DNA of 9,770 nt from Thiotrichaceae bacterium (GTDB lineage Bacteria; Pseudomonadota; Gammaproteobacteria; Thiotrichales; Thiotrichaceae), in the NCBI GenBank assembly GCA_027008665.1, contig JALVEA010000271.1, positions 1 through 9,770 on the forward strand, read 5' to 3'. Positions 1 through 5,743 of this stretch are shown here, piece by piece (the stretch's first letter is position 1; every line of letters begins with the position of its first letter). The translations under genes were made by a program, and so were the position numbers. Below the pieces are notes generated by a model. The model saw only the letters and a program-made list of their open reading frames with translations. It was not told the DNA's origin and ran no database searches.

Positions 1-434
1 GGTAAAGGCGAGGTATTTGAAAATTCCAAGGTCACATGCCCTTCCCACTCAGGTTCTAAAGGGGTGACATTAACAATAATACCGCAACGTGCGTAGGTTG
101 ATTTACCTAAACAAATCGTTAATACACTGCGTGGGATTTTAAAATATTCCACTGTCCGAGCTAAAGCAAAGGAGTTAGGAGGGATAATGCATACATCAGA
201 TTTAACATCGACAAAACTATTTTCATCGAAAGCTTTAGGATCAACAATGACCGAATTGATATTAGTGAAAATTTTAAACTCATTAGCACAACGCACATCG
301 TAACCATAGCTTGATGTGCCATAGGAAATAACTTGTTGCTGATCTCTTGCACGGACTTGTCCCGCTTCAAAAGGATGGATCATTGCATATTCCTGTGCCA
401 TTTTTTGAATCCAACGATCTGATTTAATACTCAT
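1..434 (-). CDS. dcd: dCTP deaminase, N-terminal 144 codons (cut by window edge)
   Basis: This is the start of dCTP deaminase, which converts dCTP to dUTP in the cytoplasm and so feeds dTMP synthesis through dUTPase. The reading frame opens with MSIKSDRWIQKMA and stays open to the left edge; the family is about 188 residues, so about 44 C-terminal residues are missing. Family landmarks are clear: SSYGYDVRC (residues 41-49), the CIIPPNSFALARTVEYF core (82-98), GKSTYARCGIIVNVTPLEP (110-128) and HVTLEF, where E137 matches the catalytic glutamate (E138 in E. coli). The form resembles the Neisseria/Pseudomonas type more than the E. coli type. The ATG at 434 is preceded by AAAGGT a few bases upstream. 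The 160-bp palindromic repeat ends only 16 bp before the start codon, so the dcd leader lies at or inside that element. It is co-oriented with pyrE and the LEA14 gene upstream. Confidence 0.95.
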   Translation of the reverse strand, partial: MSIKSDRWIQKMAQEYAMIHPFEAGQVRARDQQQVISYGTSSYGYDVRCANEFKIFTNINSVIVDPKAFDENSFVDVKSDVCIIPPNSFALARTVEYFKIPRSVLTICLGKSTYARCGIIVNVTPLEPEWEGHVTLEFSNTSPL

Positions 435-450
435 ACTTTTACCTTTTATT

Positions 451-610
451 AGGAAGTTTCAAGTAATGATTATACCCATATTGCGCTGATTTTTTGTTTC
501 TGATTGGAGTATCTCAAGAGGTGCATAGTTATTCTATGCAACGATTGAGATGATTCAAACAGGGACAAAGGGGCAAGTAAGATTGGTATAATCATTGCTT
601 GGAACTTCCT
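451..610 (-). mobile_element. 160-bp MITE-like palindromic element, copy 1
   Basis: This non-coding element is 160 bp long and matches a second copy at 3967-4126 in reverse complement, with 9 differences in my hand alignment (about 94% identity). Its ends are inverted repeats: about 26 bp beginning AGGAAGTT and running into ATTATACC, with 24 of 26 positions matching between the two ends. The arms keep weaker complementarity towards the centre, where TGCATAG and CTATGCA form a 7-bp stem with a 5-base loop (about 522-540). The whole element can therefore fold as one long hairpin. No transposase is encoded, as expected for a MITE mobilised in trans. It lies between the LEA14 gene and dcd, and its last base forms part of the LEA14 stop codon. 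Target-site duplications are not clear: TTA is found on both sides here, but not at copy 2. I set the strand so that both copies read in the same direction. Confidence 0.85.
469..474 (-). promoter_or_regulatory. Possible -10 box for dcd inside the repeat
   Basis: On the minus strand the repeat end facing dcd contains a perfect TATAAT, 34 bases before the dcd start codon. The same box occurs at the matching end of copy 2. I see no good -35 hexamer at 16-18 bases upstream, so activity is uncertain. Confidence 0.3.
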
Positions 611-1068
611 TAACGGCTAAGAGACGTTCCACCCGAACGACTAAAGGGTAAATTAAACCACGGAAAATGGATAGAACCCGCTAGATCATATTTAAGATTT
701 CGGTTATTGATTAAATTAGGCAATAGACTGATCATATTGCTAAAACTAAAGATAATTGGAATATCAACAAGCTTTGATTCACCCGCTTGAATTGTCGTTT
801 TTCGCTCTCGATTGCCATTAGCAACCTCTACTCCATTAAGACGTAATCCATAATCAAAGCCTGACAAGGGGATGGGAAAATGATTTGGATTTTCAATTTT
901 TAATAAAAAATTCGCTGAACCACCTGATAAGGTCAATTTACCCATTTTGACTTTTTCAATAGAAACTTTTGGACGTTCAACCAAACCTTTCACACCATTA
1001 GACGAACATCCTATAAATGGCATTATCAATGCAAGAATTACCATTATTTTTTTTATCATTTTAATCAT
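610..1068 (-). CDS. LEA14/WHy-domain lipoprotein
   Basis: This is a 152-residue small envelope protein. A basic and hydrophobic start (MIKMIKKIMVILALIMPF) leads to a lipobox-like FIGC with C21 as the likely lipidation site. The rest fits a single LEA type 2 / WHy domain: VSIEKVKMGKLTLSGGSANFLL, then ENPNHFPIPLSGFDYGLRLNG, the typical NPN-P-P-GFDY pattern of this beta-sandwich family, with G-SIHFPW near the end. Such proteins are linked to desiccation or stress tolerance in plants, but the role of the bacterial lipoproteins is not established. AAGGA lies 5 bases upstream of the ATG, and the gene follows pyrE by 20 bp, so co-transcription is likely. The stop codon TAA sits exactly at the junction with the 160-bp repeat. 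The protein still looks full length for the family, so the insertion probably fell at or just after the original end. Confidence 0.8.
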   Translation of the reverse strand: MIKMIKKIMVILALIMPFIGCSSNGVKGLVERPKVSIEKVKMGKLTLSGGSANFLLKIENPNHFPIPLSGFDYGLRLNGVEVANGNRERKTTIQAGESKLVDIPIIFSFSNMISLLPNLINNRNLKYDLAGSIHFPWFNLPFSRSGGTSLSR

Positions 1069-1088
1069 ATTTTTCCTTGGCAGGTATC

Positions 1089-1736
1089 TCAGTTAGTCAC
1101 ACCGTATCGTTTACGATAAGCATCAATTTTTTCAATCAAATTTTTATCGTCAATACAGGTTTTTATGTGCTCAATGACATCCTCTAGAGCAATAATATTA
1201 ATCACGTTTATATTATAACTTTTCTCAACCTCTTGCACTGCTGATTGAGTACTTTCCCCTCTTTCTTGGCGATCGAGTGAAATAGTAATACCCGCTAATA
1301 TTGCATCGTTATTTGCAACAATTTTCGCTGCTTCACGACAGGCTGTCCCCGCACTAATCACATCGTCAACAATTAATACACGCCCCTTTAAAGGTGCTCC
1401 AACGATATTACCCCCTTCACCATGATCTTTAGATTCTTTACGATTGTAAGCATAGGCATAGTCAATACCGTGTTTTTCATACAATGTAGCGGCAACAATG
1501 GAAACCAGCGGAATACCTTTATAAGCAGGACCAAAAAGCATATCAAATTTAACCCCTGAATCAACGATAGCTTGTGCATAATAGTCACCTAATCGTGCTA
1601 ATGCAGAGCCTGTTTGGAATAATCCAAAATTGAAAAAATAGGGGCTAAGTCGTCCCGACTTTAAGATGAATTCACCAAAACGCAACACATTATTATCAAT
1701 AGCAAAGTTTAGAAATTCTTGTTGATAAGGCTTCAT
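1089..1736 (-). CDS. pyrE: Orotate phosphoribosyltransferase
   Basis: PyrE joins orotate and PRPP to give orotidine 5'-phosphate, the fifth step of de novo UMP synthesis, as a cytoplasmic dimer. At 215 residues it has normal length (E. coli has 213). The N-terminal substrate segment LKSGRLSPYFFN is at residues 25-36, FGPAYKGIPL at 68-77, the flexible catalytic loop RKESKDHGEGG at 99-109 with K103 as the expected catalytic lysine, and the PRPP-binding motif VLIVDDVISAGTA at 120-132. The ATG at 1736 gives the usual MKPYQQEFLNFA start. The Shine-Dalgarno signal is poor (CCCT before ATG). It is the first gene of a minus-strand run with the LEA14 lipoprotein and then dcd, and is divergent from the DUF4124 gene across 221 bp. 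I did not find a convincing promoter or attenuator hairpin upstream. Confidence 0.97.
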   Translation of the reverse strand: MKPYQQEFLNFAIDNNVLRFGEFILKSGRLSPYFFNFGLFQTGSALARLGDYYAQAIVDSGVKFDMLFGPAYKGIPLVSIVAATLYEKHGIDYAYAYNRKESKDHGEGGNIVGAPLKGRVLIVDDVISAGTACREAAKIVANNDAILAGITISLDRQERGESTQSAVQEVEKSYNINVINIIALEDVIEHIKTCIDDKNLIEKIDAYRKRYGVTN

Positions 1737-1850
1737 AGGGTTTAAAACTCATTAAATTAAATAGCATTTTATCGGAGTAAAGAAGTGTTAAAAAAATAAC
1801 TATGGTAGTCTAAAAATTAACTTTTTCCTTGGGAATTGCGATATAGGTCG

Positions 1851-1870
1851 ATTTAGGAAGCTTCCTTAAT
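1851..1870. repeat. 20-bp near-perfect palindrome centred on AAGCTT
   Basis: The core AGGAAGCTTCCT (1855-1866) is a perfect palindrome, and the flanks ATT and AAT pair again after one T/T mismatch. The outer hexamers AGGAAG and CTTCCT equal the two terminal hexamers of the 160-bp repeat placed back to back. It lies in the pyrE/DUF4124 divergent region and could be a protein-binding site, or a trace left by excision of the element. Confidence 0.5.
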
Positions 1871-1895
1871 TCTCACTCCTTATGGGTATTTCTAT

Positions 1896-1937
1896 CCTGA
1901 ATTCGCATTAATCTCACGAATTCGGGTCTATTATAAT
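1896..1937 (+). promoter_or_regulatory. Inverted repeat and possible -10 box upstream of the DUF4124 gene
   Basis: Two arms, CCTGAATTCG (1896-1905) and CGAATTCGGG (1917-1926), are reverse complements at 9 of 10 positions around an 11-base spacer. A perfect TATAAT follows at 1932-1937, 20 bases before the ATG. The inverted repeat covers the position of the -35 box, where only a weak TTAATC is seen. This arrangement would suit an operator, but no regulator gene is nearby. Confidence 0.4.
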
Positions 1938-1957
1938 AAAAACAACTTAGATTCATA

Positions 1958-2683
1958 ATGAAAAAGATTTCCATCGTTACAATCAGCTTATTGCTATTGT
2001 CCTGTTCAGCTTTTGGTGATTTATATCGCTGGGTTGATGAGAAGGGAAATGTATTCTATTCTGATAAAATTCCTCCTAAGGCTACAAAACATGGGTATAT
2101 TGAATTAAACCAGCATGGCTTACATACAAAATCTAAACTCTCACTAGCACGGCTCAAAGAACTTGACGCTATAAAAAAACAACGTGAGCAAGAGCGTCAA
2201 GAAAAAAAGAGAAAAGAGAAAATAGAAAAACTAAAAAAAATGCAGGATGAACAATTACTTGCTATTTATTCTACACGAGATGAGTTGATCAATGTTTTCA
2301 ACACTAAAATAAAAATGGCAACAGCCACCATCAAAATATTGAAAGATCGACATAAAAAGCTTTCTGATCGTTTAGCAAAAACAGAAATTAAGCATGAAAA
2401 AATGAAAAACCTTGTTTTTAAGCAAATAATAACAAAAAAAATAGATCAGATGCTCGATGGCTTAAAAGTATATCAACAAGCAATTACCGAGAATCTTGTA
2501 GAGCAACATAAGTTAGAAAAGCGTTTTAAAATAGATCTTAAACGTTACGATAAACTGGTGTTAAAAAATCAGATAGCAGTAGGTAAGATGAACAAATCAA
2601 AAATATTGAAGAAGATTAAAAAAACAGAGATTAATGATAAGCACCCCGTAGGAAACGCTATAGTATCATCCGTTGGTTTGTAA
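1958..2683 (+). CDS. Exported DUF4124-domain protein with coiled-coil tail
   Basis: This is a 241-residue predicted periplasmic protein of unknown function. The start MKKISIVTISLLLLSCSAFG is a signal peptide. Cleavage after AFG (residue 20) fits signal peptidase I; C16 in LLSC could alternatively be lipidated. A short DUF4124 domain follows at about residues 21-45 (DLYRWVDEKGNVFYSDKIPP), the typical YRWVDxxGxxxYSD pattern of gammaproteobacterial envelope proteins. Residues about 65-235 are very rich in Lys, Glu and Gln, with heptad-like spacing of Leu and Ile (for example QEKKRKEKIEKLKKMQ), so a long coiled coil is expected. There is no clear Shine-Dalgarno before ATG 1958; the nearest upstream sequence is CTTAGATTCATA, so initiation may be weak. 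It stands alone, divergent from pyrE, and converges with the candidate small RNA at 2726-2832. Confidence 0.8.
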   Translation: MKKISIVTISLLLLSCSAFGDLYRWVDEKGNVFYSDKIPPKATKHGYIELNQHGLHTKSKLSLARLKELDAIKKQREQERQEKKRKEKIEKLKKMQDEQLLAIYSTRDELINVFNTKIKMATATIKILKDRHKKLSDRLAKTEIKHEKMKNLVFKQIITKKIDQMLDGLKVYQQAITENLVEQHKLEKRFKIDLKRYDKLVLKNQIAVGKMNKSKILKKIKKTEINDKHPVGNAIVSSVGL

Positions 2684-2725
2684 TATTTGATATTTGACTT
2701 GGAATTCTATCAGAATAGCGGACAT

Positions 2726-2754
2726 AAAAAAGGACGCCTTTCGAAAAAGGCGCC
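2726..2754 (-). terminator. Intrinsic terminator with UUCG tetraloop
   Basis: On the minus strand CGCCTTT and AAAGGCG (2735-2752) form a perfect 7-bp stem around a TTCG tetraloop. A G-U and a G-C pair below extend it to 9 bp. Two bases after the paired stem come six T (2731-2726). On the plus strand the hairpin is followed by CCAACCGC with no T run, so the signal acts on minus-strand transcripts even though both flanking genes are on the plus strand. Confidence 0.8.
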
Positions 2755-2832
2755 AACCGCTAGGAGGGTATGAAATCTATACACCAAGGTGATTAAAAAT
2801 ACCCATTTCAATCACTGGAAACCGTATAGACA
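2726..2832 (-). ncRNA. Candidate small RNA, about 105 nt, with anti-Shine-Dalgarno linker
   Basis: Read on the minus strand, this gap has the full layout of a stand-alone small RNA. A -10 box TATACT (2838-2843) ends six bases before the predicted 5' end. The 5' half folds into a long stem-loop: TCTATAC (2824-2830) pairs perfectly with GTATAGA (2776-2782), and inside it GTGATT (2810-2815) pairs with AATCAC (2789-2794). A mostly unpaired linker (2755-2775) contains CCCTCCT (2762-2768), complementary to ribosome-binding sites. The 3' end is a strong intrinsic terminator (separate entry). No known RNA family is recognised; it is not tmRNA, 6S or SRP RNA by length and motifs. It is antisense to nothing annotated, because it stops 42 bp after the end of the convergent DUF4124 gene. 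Confidence 0.55.
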
Positions 2833-2837
2833 ACGTT

Positions 2838-2867
2838 AGTATATTATTATTCACTAATGTAGTGCAA
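2838..2867 (-). promoter_or_regulatory. Possible promoter of the candidate small RNA
   Basis: On the minus strand, TTGCAC (2862-2867, three of six consensus bases) and TATACT (2838-2843, five of six) are separated by 18 bases. The predicted transcription start near 2831-2832 falls just before the long 5' stem. Confidence 0.4.
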
Positions 2868-2896
2868 GTTATATTTTATTTCCTCACAAAAAAGCT

Positions 2897-2925
2897 TTCA
2901 TAAAATCTTAAAAAAGAAATACTAT
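2897..2925 (+). promoter_or_regulatory. Possible promoter of the polyproline lipoprotein gene
   Basis: TTCATA (2897-2902) and TACTAT (2920-2925) are separated by 17 bases and lie 30 bases before the start codon. Each matches the sigma-70 consensus at four of six positions, so this is a weak but well-placed candidate. Confidence 0.3.
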
Positions 2926-2954
2926 AGAGAAGCTTAATTATTAGGGGAATACTG

Positions 2955-3911
2955 ATGAACGTTTTGAGACTTGCTATATTTGCTACACTGACCAGTGCAA
3001 TCGCTGTCATTTTTTCTTCATGTCAACCACTGCGCCCCTTACCGCCACCACCTCCTCCTGTTGTAGTAAAACCTAAACCTCCCGTTATTCTTGAAGTCCC
3101 TGCCGTTATTCCCCCACCGCCTGTTGTTGCTATAAAACCACCACCTGTTATTCATTATCCCAAAGGAGTGAAACGTCCACGTCTTTCTGCTTATGAGTTG
3201 CGTGTCATTAGTGATAAAATTTATTTAAATGAAGCCTCTTCTAACCCTGATAAATTAATGATTTGGGCAACGGGCGAAAATTTTGCATCGGTTGGAATAG
3301 GACATTTTATTTGGTATCCCGCAGGTGAACCCAAACGCTTTGATGAAACCTTTCCCTCAATGATTGATTACTTTGTTCAAAATGGGGTTCAAATACCCCA
3401 ATGGTTACTTGCTGCACGTCATACAGGCGCACCTTGGAAGAATAAAGCCTCTTTTGAACGTTCTAAAAATGACAAAGAATTTCAGCAGTTAAAAATATTG
3501 TTATTAAATACAAAGGAATTACAAACCCAGTTTTTCTTTGATCGTATTCATGCCTCTATTCCTCAAATCGTTAAGTTAGCACCGCCTCAAGATCGTAAAC
3601 GTATTATTGCCAATTACAATGCACTAGCGCGTAGCAAAGGTGGCTGGTATCCCTTGATTGATTATATTAACTTCAAAGGCAAAGGGACAAAACCTAGCGA
3701 GCGGTATAACAATCAAGGCTGGGGCTTATTACAAGCTTTACAAGAAATGCGCCCTGTTGTTGCAGGTCAACAAGCATTAGATGAATTCTCCCGTGCAACA
3801 CAAGCTGTTTTAGAAAGACGGGTTAGAAACTCTCCCCCTGCAAATAATGAAAAACGCTGGTTGCCCGGCTGGAGAAATCGAACCCGTAGCTATCGCAAGC
3901 CACTTTTCTAA
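2955..3911 (+). CDS. Polyproline lipoprotein with possible lysozyme-like domain
   Basis: This is a 318-residue predicted outer-membrane or periplasmic lipoprotein. A hydrophobic leader ends in IFSSC, making C23 the likely lipidated residue. Residues 25-69 are a proline-rich spacer with six consecutive prolines at 30-35, able to reach from the membrane towards the cell wall. From about residue 76 a globular domain begins: YELRVISDKIYLNEASS, then ENFASVGIGHFIWYPAG. The GIGH motif (114-117) about 20 residues after a glutamate (E93) recalls the phage T4 lysozyme-type fold, in which Glu precedes a GIGH segment; peptidoglycan cleavage is therefore a possibility, not a demonstrated role. I recognise this as a conserved type of gammaproteobacterial hypothetical protein but cannot name it. 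AGGGGA lies 6 bases before the ATG. It is followed by the second copy of the 160-bp repeat, 55 bp after the stop. Confidence 0.75.
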   Translation: MNVLRLAIFATLTSAIAVIFSSCQPLRPLPPPPPPVVVKPKPPVILEVPAVIPPPPVVAIKPPPVIHYPKGVKRPRLSAYELRVISDKIYLNEASSNPDKLMIWATGENFASVGIGHFIWYPAGEPKRFDETFPSMIDYFVQNGVQIPQWLLAARHTGAPWKNKASFERSKNDKEFQQLKILLLNTKELQTQFFFDRIHASIPQIVKLAPPQDRKRIIANYNALARSKGGWYPLIDYINFKGKGTKPSERYNNQGWGLLQALQEMRPVVAGQQALDEFSRATQAVLERRVRNSPPANNEKRWLPGWRNRTRSYRKPLF

Positions 3912-3936
3912 AGCTTATTTATTTTTTTGTTATTTT

Positions 3937-3956
3937 TTAACGGTATAGACTGTTAA
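3937..3956 (+). repeat. Small hairpin after the polyproline lipoprotein gene
   Basis: TTAACGGT and ACTGTTAA form an 8-bp stem (one G-U pair) with loop ATAG, 25 bases after the stop codon. T-rich runs lie before rather than after it, so it does not look like a normal intrinsic terminator in the plus direction. Confidence 0.4.
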
Positions 3957-3966
3957 TATGGGGACA

Positions 3967-4126
3967 AGGAAGTTCCAAGCAATAATTATACCAATCTTAC
4001 TTGCCCTTTTGTCCCTGTTTGAATCATCTCAATCGTTGCGTAGAGCGACTATGCGCCTCTTGAGATACTCCAATCAGGAACAAAAAATCAGCGCAATATG
4101 GGTATAATCATTACTTAAAACTTCCT
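3967..4126 (+). mobile_element. 160-bp MITE-like palindromic element, copy 2
   Basis: This copy has exactly the same length as copy 1 (451-610) and differs from its reverse complement at 9 positions. Five differences cluster in the central hairpin, where GCGTAG and CTATGC still pair through a G-U wobble although the loop changed to AGCGA. Terminal inverted repeats begin AGGAAGTT; 22 of 26 outer positions match between the ends. It lies 55 bp after the polyproline lipoprotein gene and 27 bp before the nuclease start codon, in the same direction as both genes. The TATAAT-bearing end faces the downstream gene, as in copy 1. Both copies are followed on that side by AATAAAA, so the conserved unit may extend a few bases beyond 4126. 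Confidence 0.85.
4103..4108 (+). promoter_or_regulatory. Possible -10 box for the nuclease gene inside the repeat
   Basis: A perfect TATAAT lies in the terminal inverted repeat, 45 bases before the nuclease start codon, matching the box in front of dcd. No good -35 is visible. Confidence 0.3.
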
Positions 4127-4153
4127 AATAAAAAAACTGAGTACATAAATGCT

Positions 4154-5743
4154 ATGCCGTCTTTTAAAAATATAATTCCCCTTTTTTTCTTTCTCATAAG
4201 CATTTCAATTTATGCCGAAGAGATTAAAGTACAAAAATTCTTTGATCGTAATGACTCAGGCGTATTTAACGATCTAAACTCAGGGGAGTTGCTTAAATCT
4301 ATTCTCAGTCATAATAAAACCTATTATTTAGAACAGGATGGCGATCTCTTTGAAGAAGATGTCGCCACGATTGAGCCTGAAATACAGGGACTTAAACGTG
4401 AAACCTATTCTTTTAGTAAATCTAAACGGCTCTTAGCCACTCAAATTTATCCTAGTCATCGTATCGCATTTTATAGTGGTTGTCGCTATGAAGTAGTAGA
4501 GAAAAAGCTAATTCCAATTCACAGTAGCTGTGGCTTTAAATATCGAAAAAATAAAAACCGCTCCGAGCGTATTGAATGGGAGCATATCGTTCCTGCATGG
4601 ATGTTTGGTCATCAATTACGTTGCTGGCAACAAGGAGGACGTTTAAATTGCCGCAACAACAATGCAACCTTCAAACAAATGGAGGCCGATATGCATAATC
4701 TGGTCCCTGCTATCGGTGAAATTAATGGGGATCGTAGTAATTTTAAATACGGTATGATTGAAGGCGAAGCACGTTTATACGGCAAACCTGATATGGAAAT
4801 AGCCTTCACTGATCGTGTAGCAGAACCCCCCTCCTCTGTGTTTGGTGATATTGCACGTACCTATTTCTATATGGTAGACAAATACAAATTAAAGCTCAGC
4901 AGCCAGCAACAAAAACTCTTTATTGCATGGAATAATAGCGACCCTGTAGACGCTTGGGAACGTGAAAAAAATAAACTCCTTAAAAAAATACAAGGAGATG
5001 AAAACCTCTATATCACGCATTATAAAAAACTGAAACAAGGCGATATCGTCGTTAGCGACGCAGGTGAAACCTTTGGGGATATTAAAACAGAATTTGAACC
5101 CCTCTTCTCCTTCCTATACCAATATTTACCCGCATGGGCAGTCAATAGTTTATTATTTTTAACCGTCGCCTTTGTTTGGTGGTCTCGGCGTAAAGCTAAA
5201 AAAGCAAAAGAAAAACAAACTAAACAAAAATCTAAAACAACACCTAAAAGTAACACAAATAAACAAAATAAAAGCAGAAAAGCCACGCTAGCAACACAAA
5301 TCAGACCCGATAAATCTTATTATTTACAAACACAGTTAATTAATAAACTCTTAATATTAGATAATAATAAGAAACCCATTATCTCAACTCAACAACAAGA
5401 CGAAAATAGACAACAATGGCAAATCATACCCACCAATAAACAAGAAGGTTATGTTTTTATCCAACAAATAGGAACAAATCAAGTCCTTGAAATAGAAGAC
5501 GCTATCAAAAAAGACGGCGCTAAAGTGAGATTAGCCACTAGAAAACGACGCTCTAATGATCATCAAGAATGGAAACTAATCCCCTTTGAAGAACATTCTC
5601 ACTGGTATTTTATTCAAAACAGAGCCACTGAGAATGTATTAGATGTCGCTTATAAAAAATCAAAAAATGGTACGCCCGTGGTCAGTTACCATAAAAAAAT
5701 ACGTGGCAATGAAAACCAATTATGGTTATTTGAGCAGACCTAA
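4154..5743 (+). CDS. Secreted endonuclease I (EndA/NucM family) with membrane segment and ricin-type domain
   Basis: This 529-residue protein starts with a signal peptide (residues 1-21, hydrophobic core FFFLISISIYA). Residues about 50-270 form an endonuclease_1 domain: EWEHIVPAWMFG (141-152) holds the catalytic His (H144), DMHNLVPA is at 179-186, and INGDRSNFKYG (190-200) gives the metal-binding Asn region. Such enzymes cut DNA and RNA outside the cytoplasm, for defence, nutrition or biofilm DNA turnover. A hydrophobic segment at about 326-343 is followed by an Arg/Lys-rich stretch (345-375). A C-terminal domain (about 380-529) has three QxW-like repeats (QQWQII, QEWKLI, NQLWLF) and VLDV/VLEI segments, as in ricin-type beta-trefoil carbohydrate-binding domains. 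Normal EndA proteins are about 230-300 residues and end before such a tail. Start ATG 4154 has no good Shine-Dalgarno. The 3' end overlaps cbtA tail-to-tail by 3 bases. Confidence 0.88.
   Translation: MPSFKNIIPLFFFLISISIYAEEIKVQKFFDRNDSGVFNDLNSGELLKSILSHNKTYYLEQDGDLFEEDVATIEPEIQGLKRETYSFSKSKRLLATQIYPSHRIAFYSGCRYEVVEKKLIPIHSSCGFKYRKNKNRSERIEWEHIVPAWMFGHQLRCWQQGGRLNCRNNNATFKQMEADMHNLVPAIGEINGDRSNFKYGMIEGEARLYGKPDMEIAFTDRVAEPPSSVFGDIARTYFYMVDKYKLKLSSQQQKLFIAWNNSDPVDAWEREKNKLLKKIQGDENLYITHYKKLKQGDIVVSDAGETFGDIKTEFEPLFSFLYQYLPAWAVNSLLFLTVAFVWWSRRKAKKAKEKQTKQKSKTTPKSNTNKQNKSRKATLATQIRPDKSYYLQTQLINKLLILDNNKKPIISTQQQDENRQQWQIIPTNKQEGYVFIQQIGTNQVLEIEDAIKKDGAKVRLATRKRRSNDHQEWKLIPFEEHSHWYFIQNRATENVLDVAYKKSKNGTPVVSYHKKIRGNENQLWLFEQT

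Noticed and set aside
161..370. 69-residue minus-strand frame inside dcd
   Set aside because: It overlaps dcd in another frame; the dcd frame has strong family motifs from 434 to the left edge.
1388..1588. 66-residue frame inside pyrE
   Set aside because: It is an alternate frame of the well-supported pyrE gene.
2735..2752. Hairpin as the terminator of the DUF4124 gene
   Set aside because: In the plus direction it is followed by CCAACCGC without T; the T run is present only on the minus strand.
2771..2797. Tiny plus-strand frame (MKSIHQGD) after AGGAGGG
   Set aside because: The Shine-Dalgarno is only about two bases from the ATG, and the sequence is better explained as the linker and stem of the minus-strand small RNA candidate.
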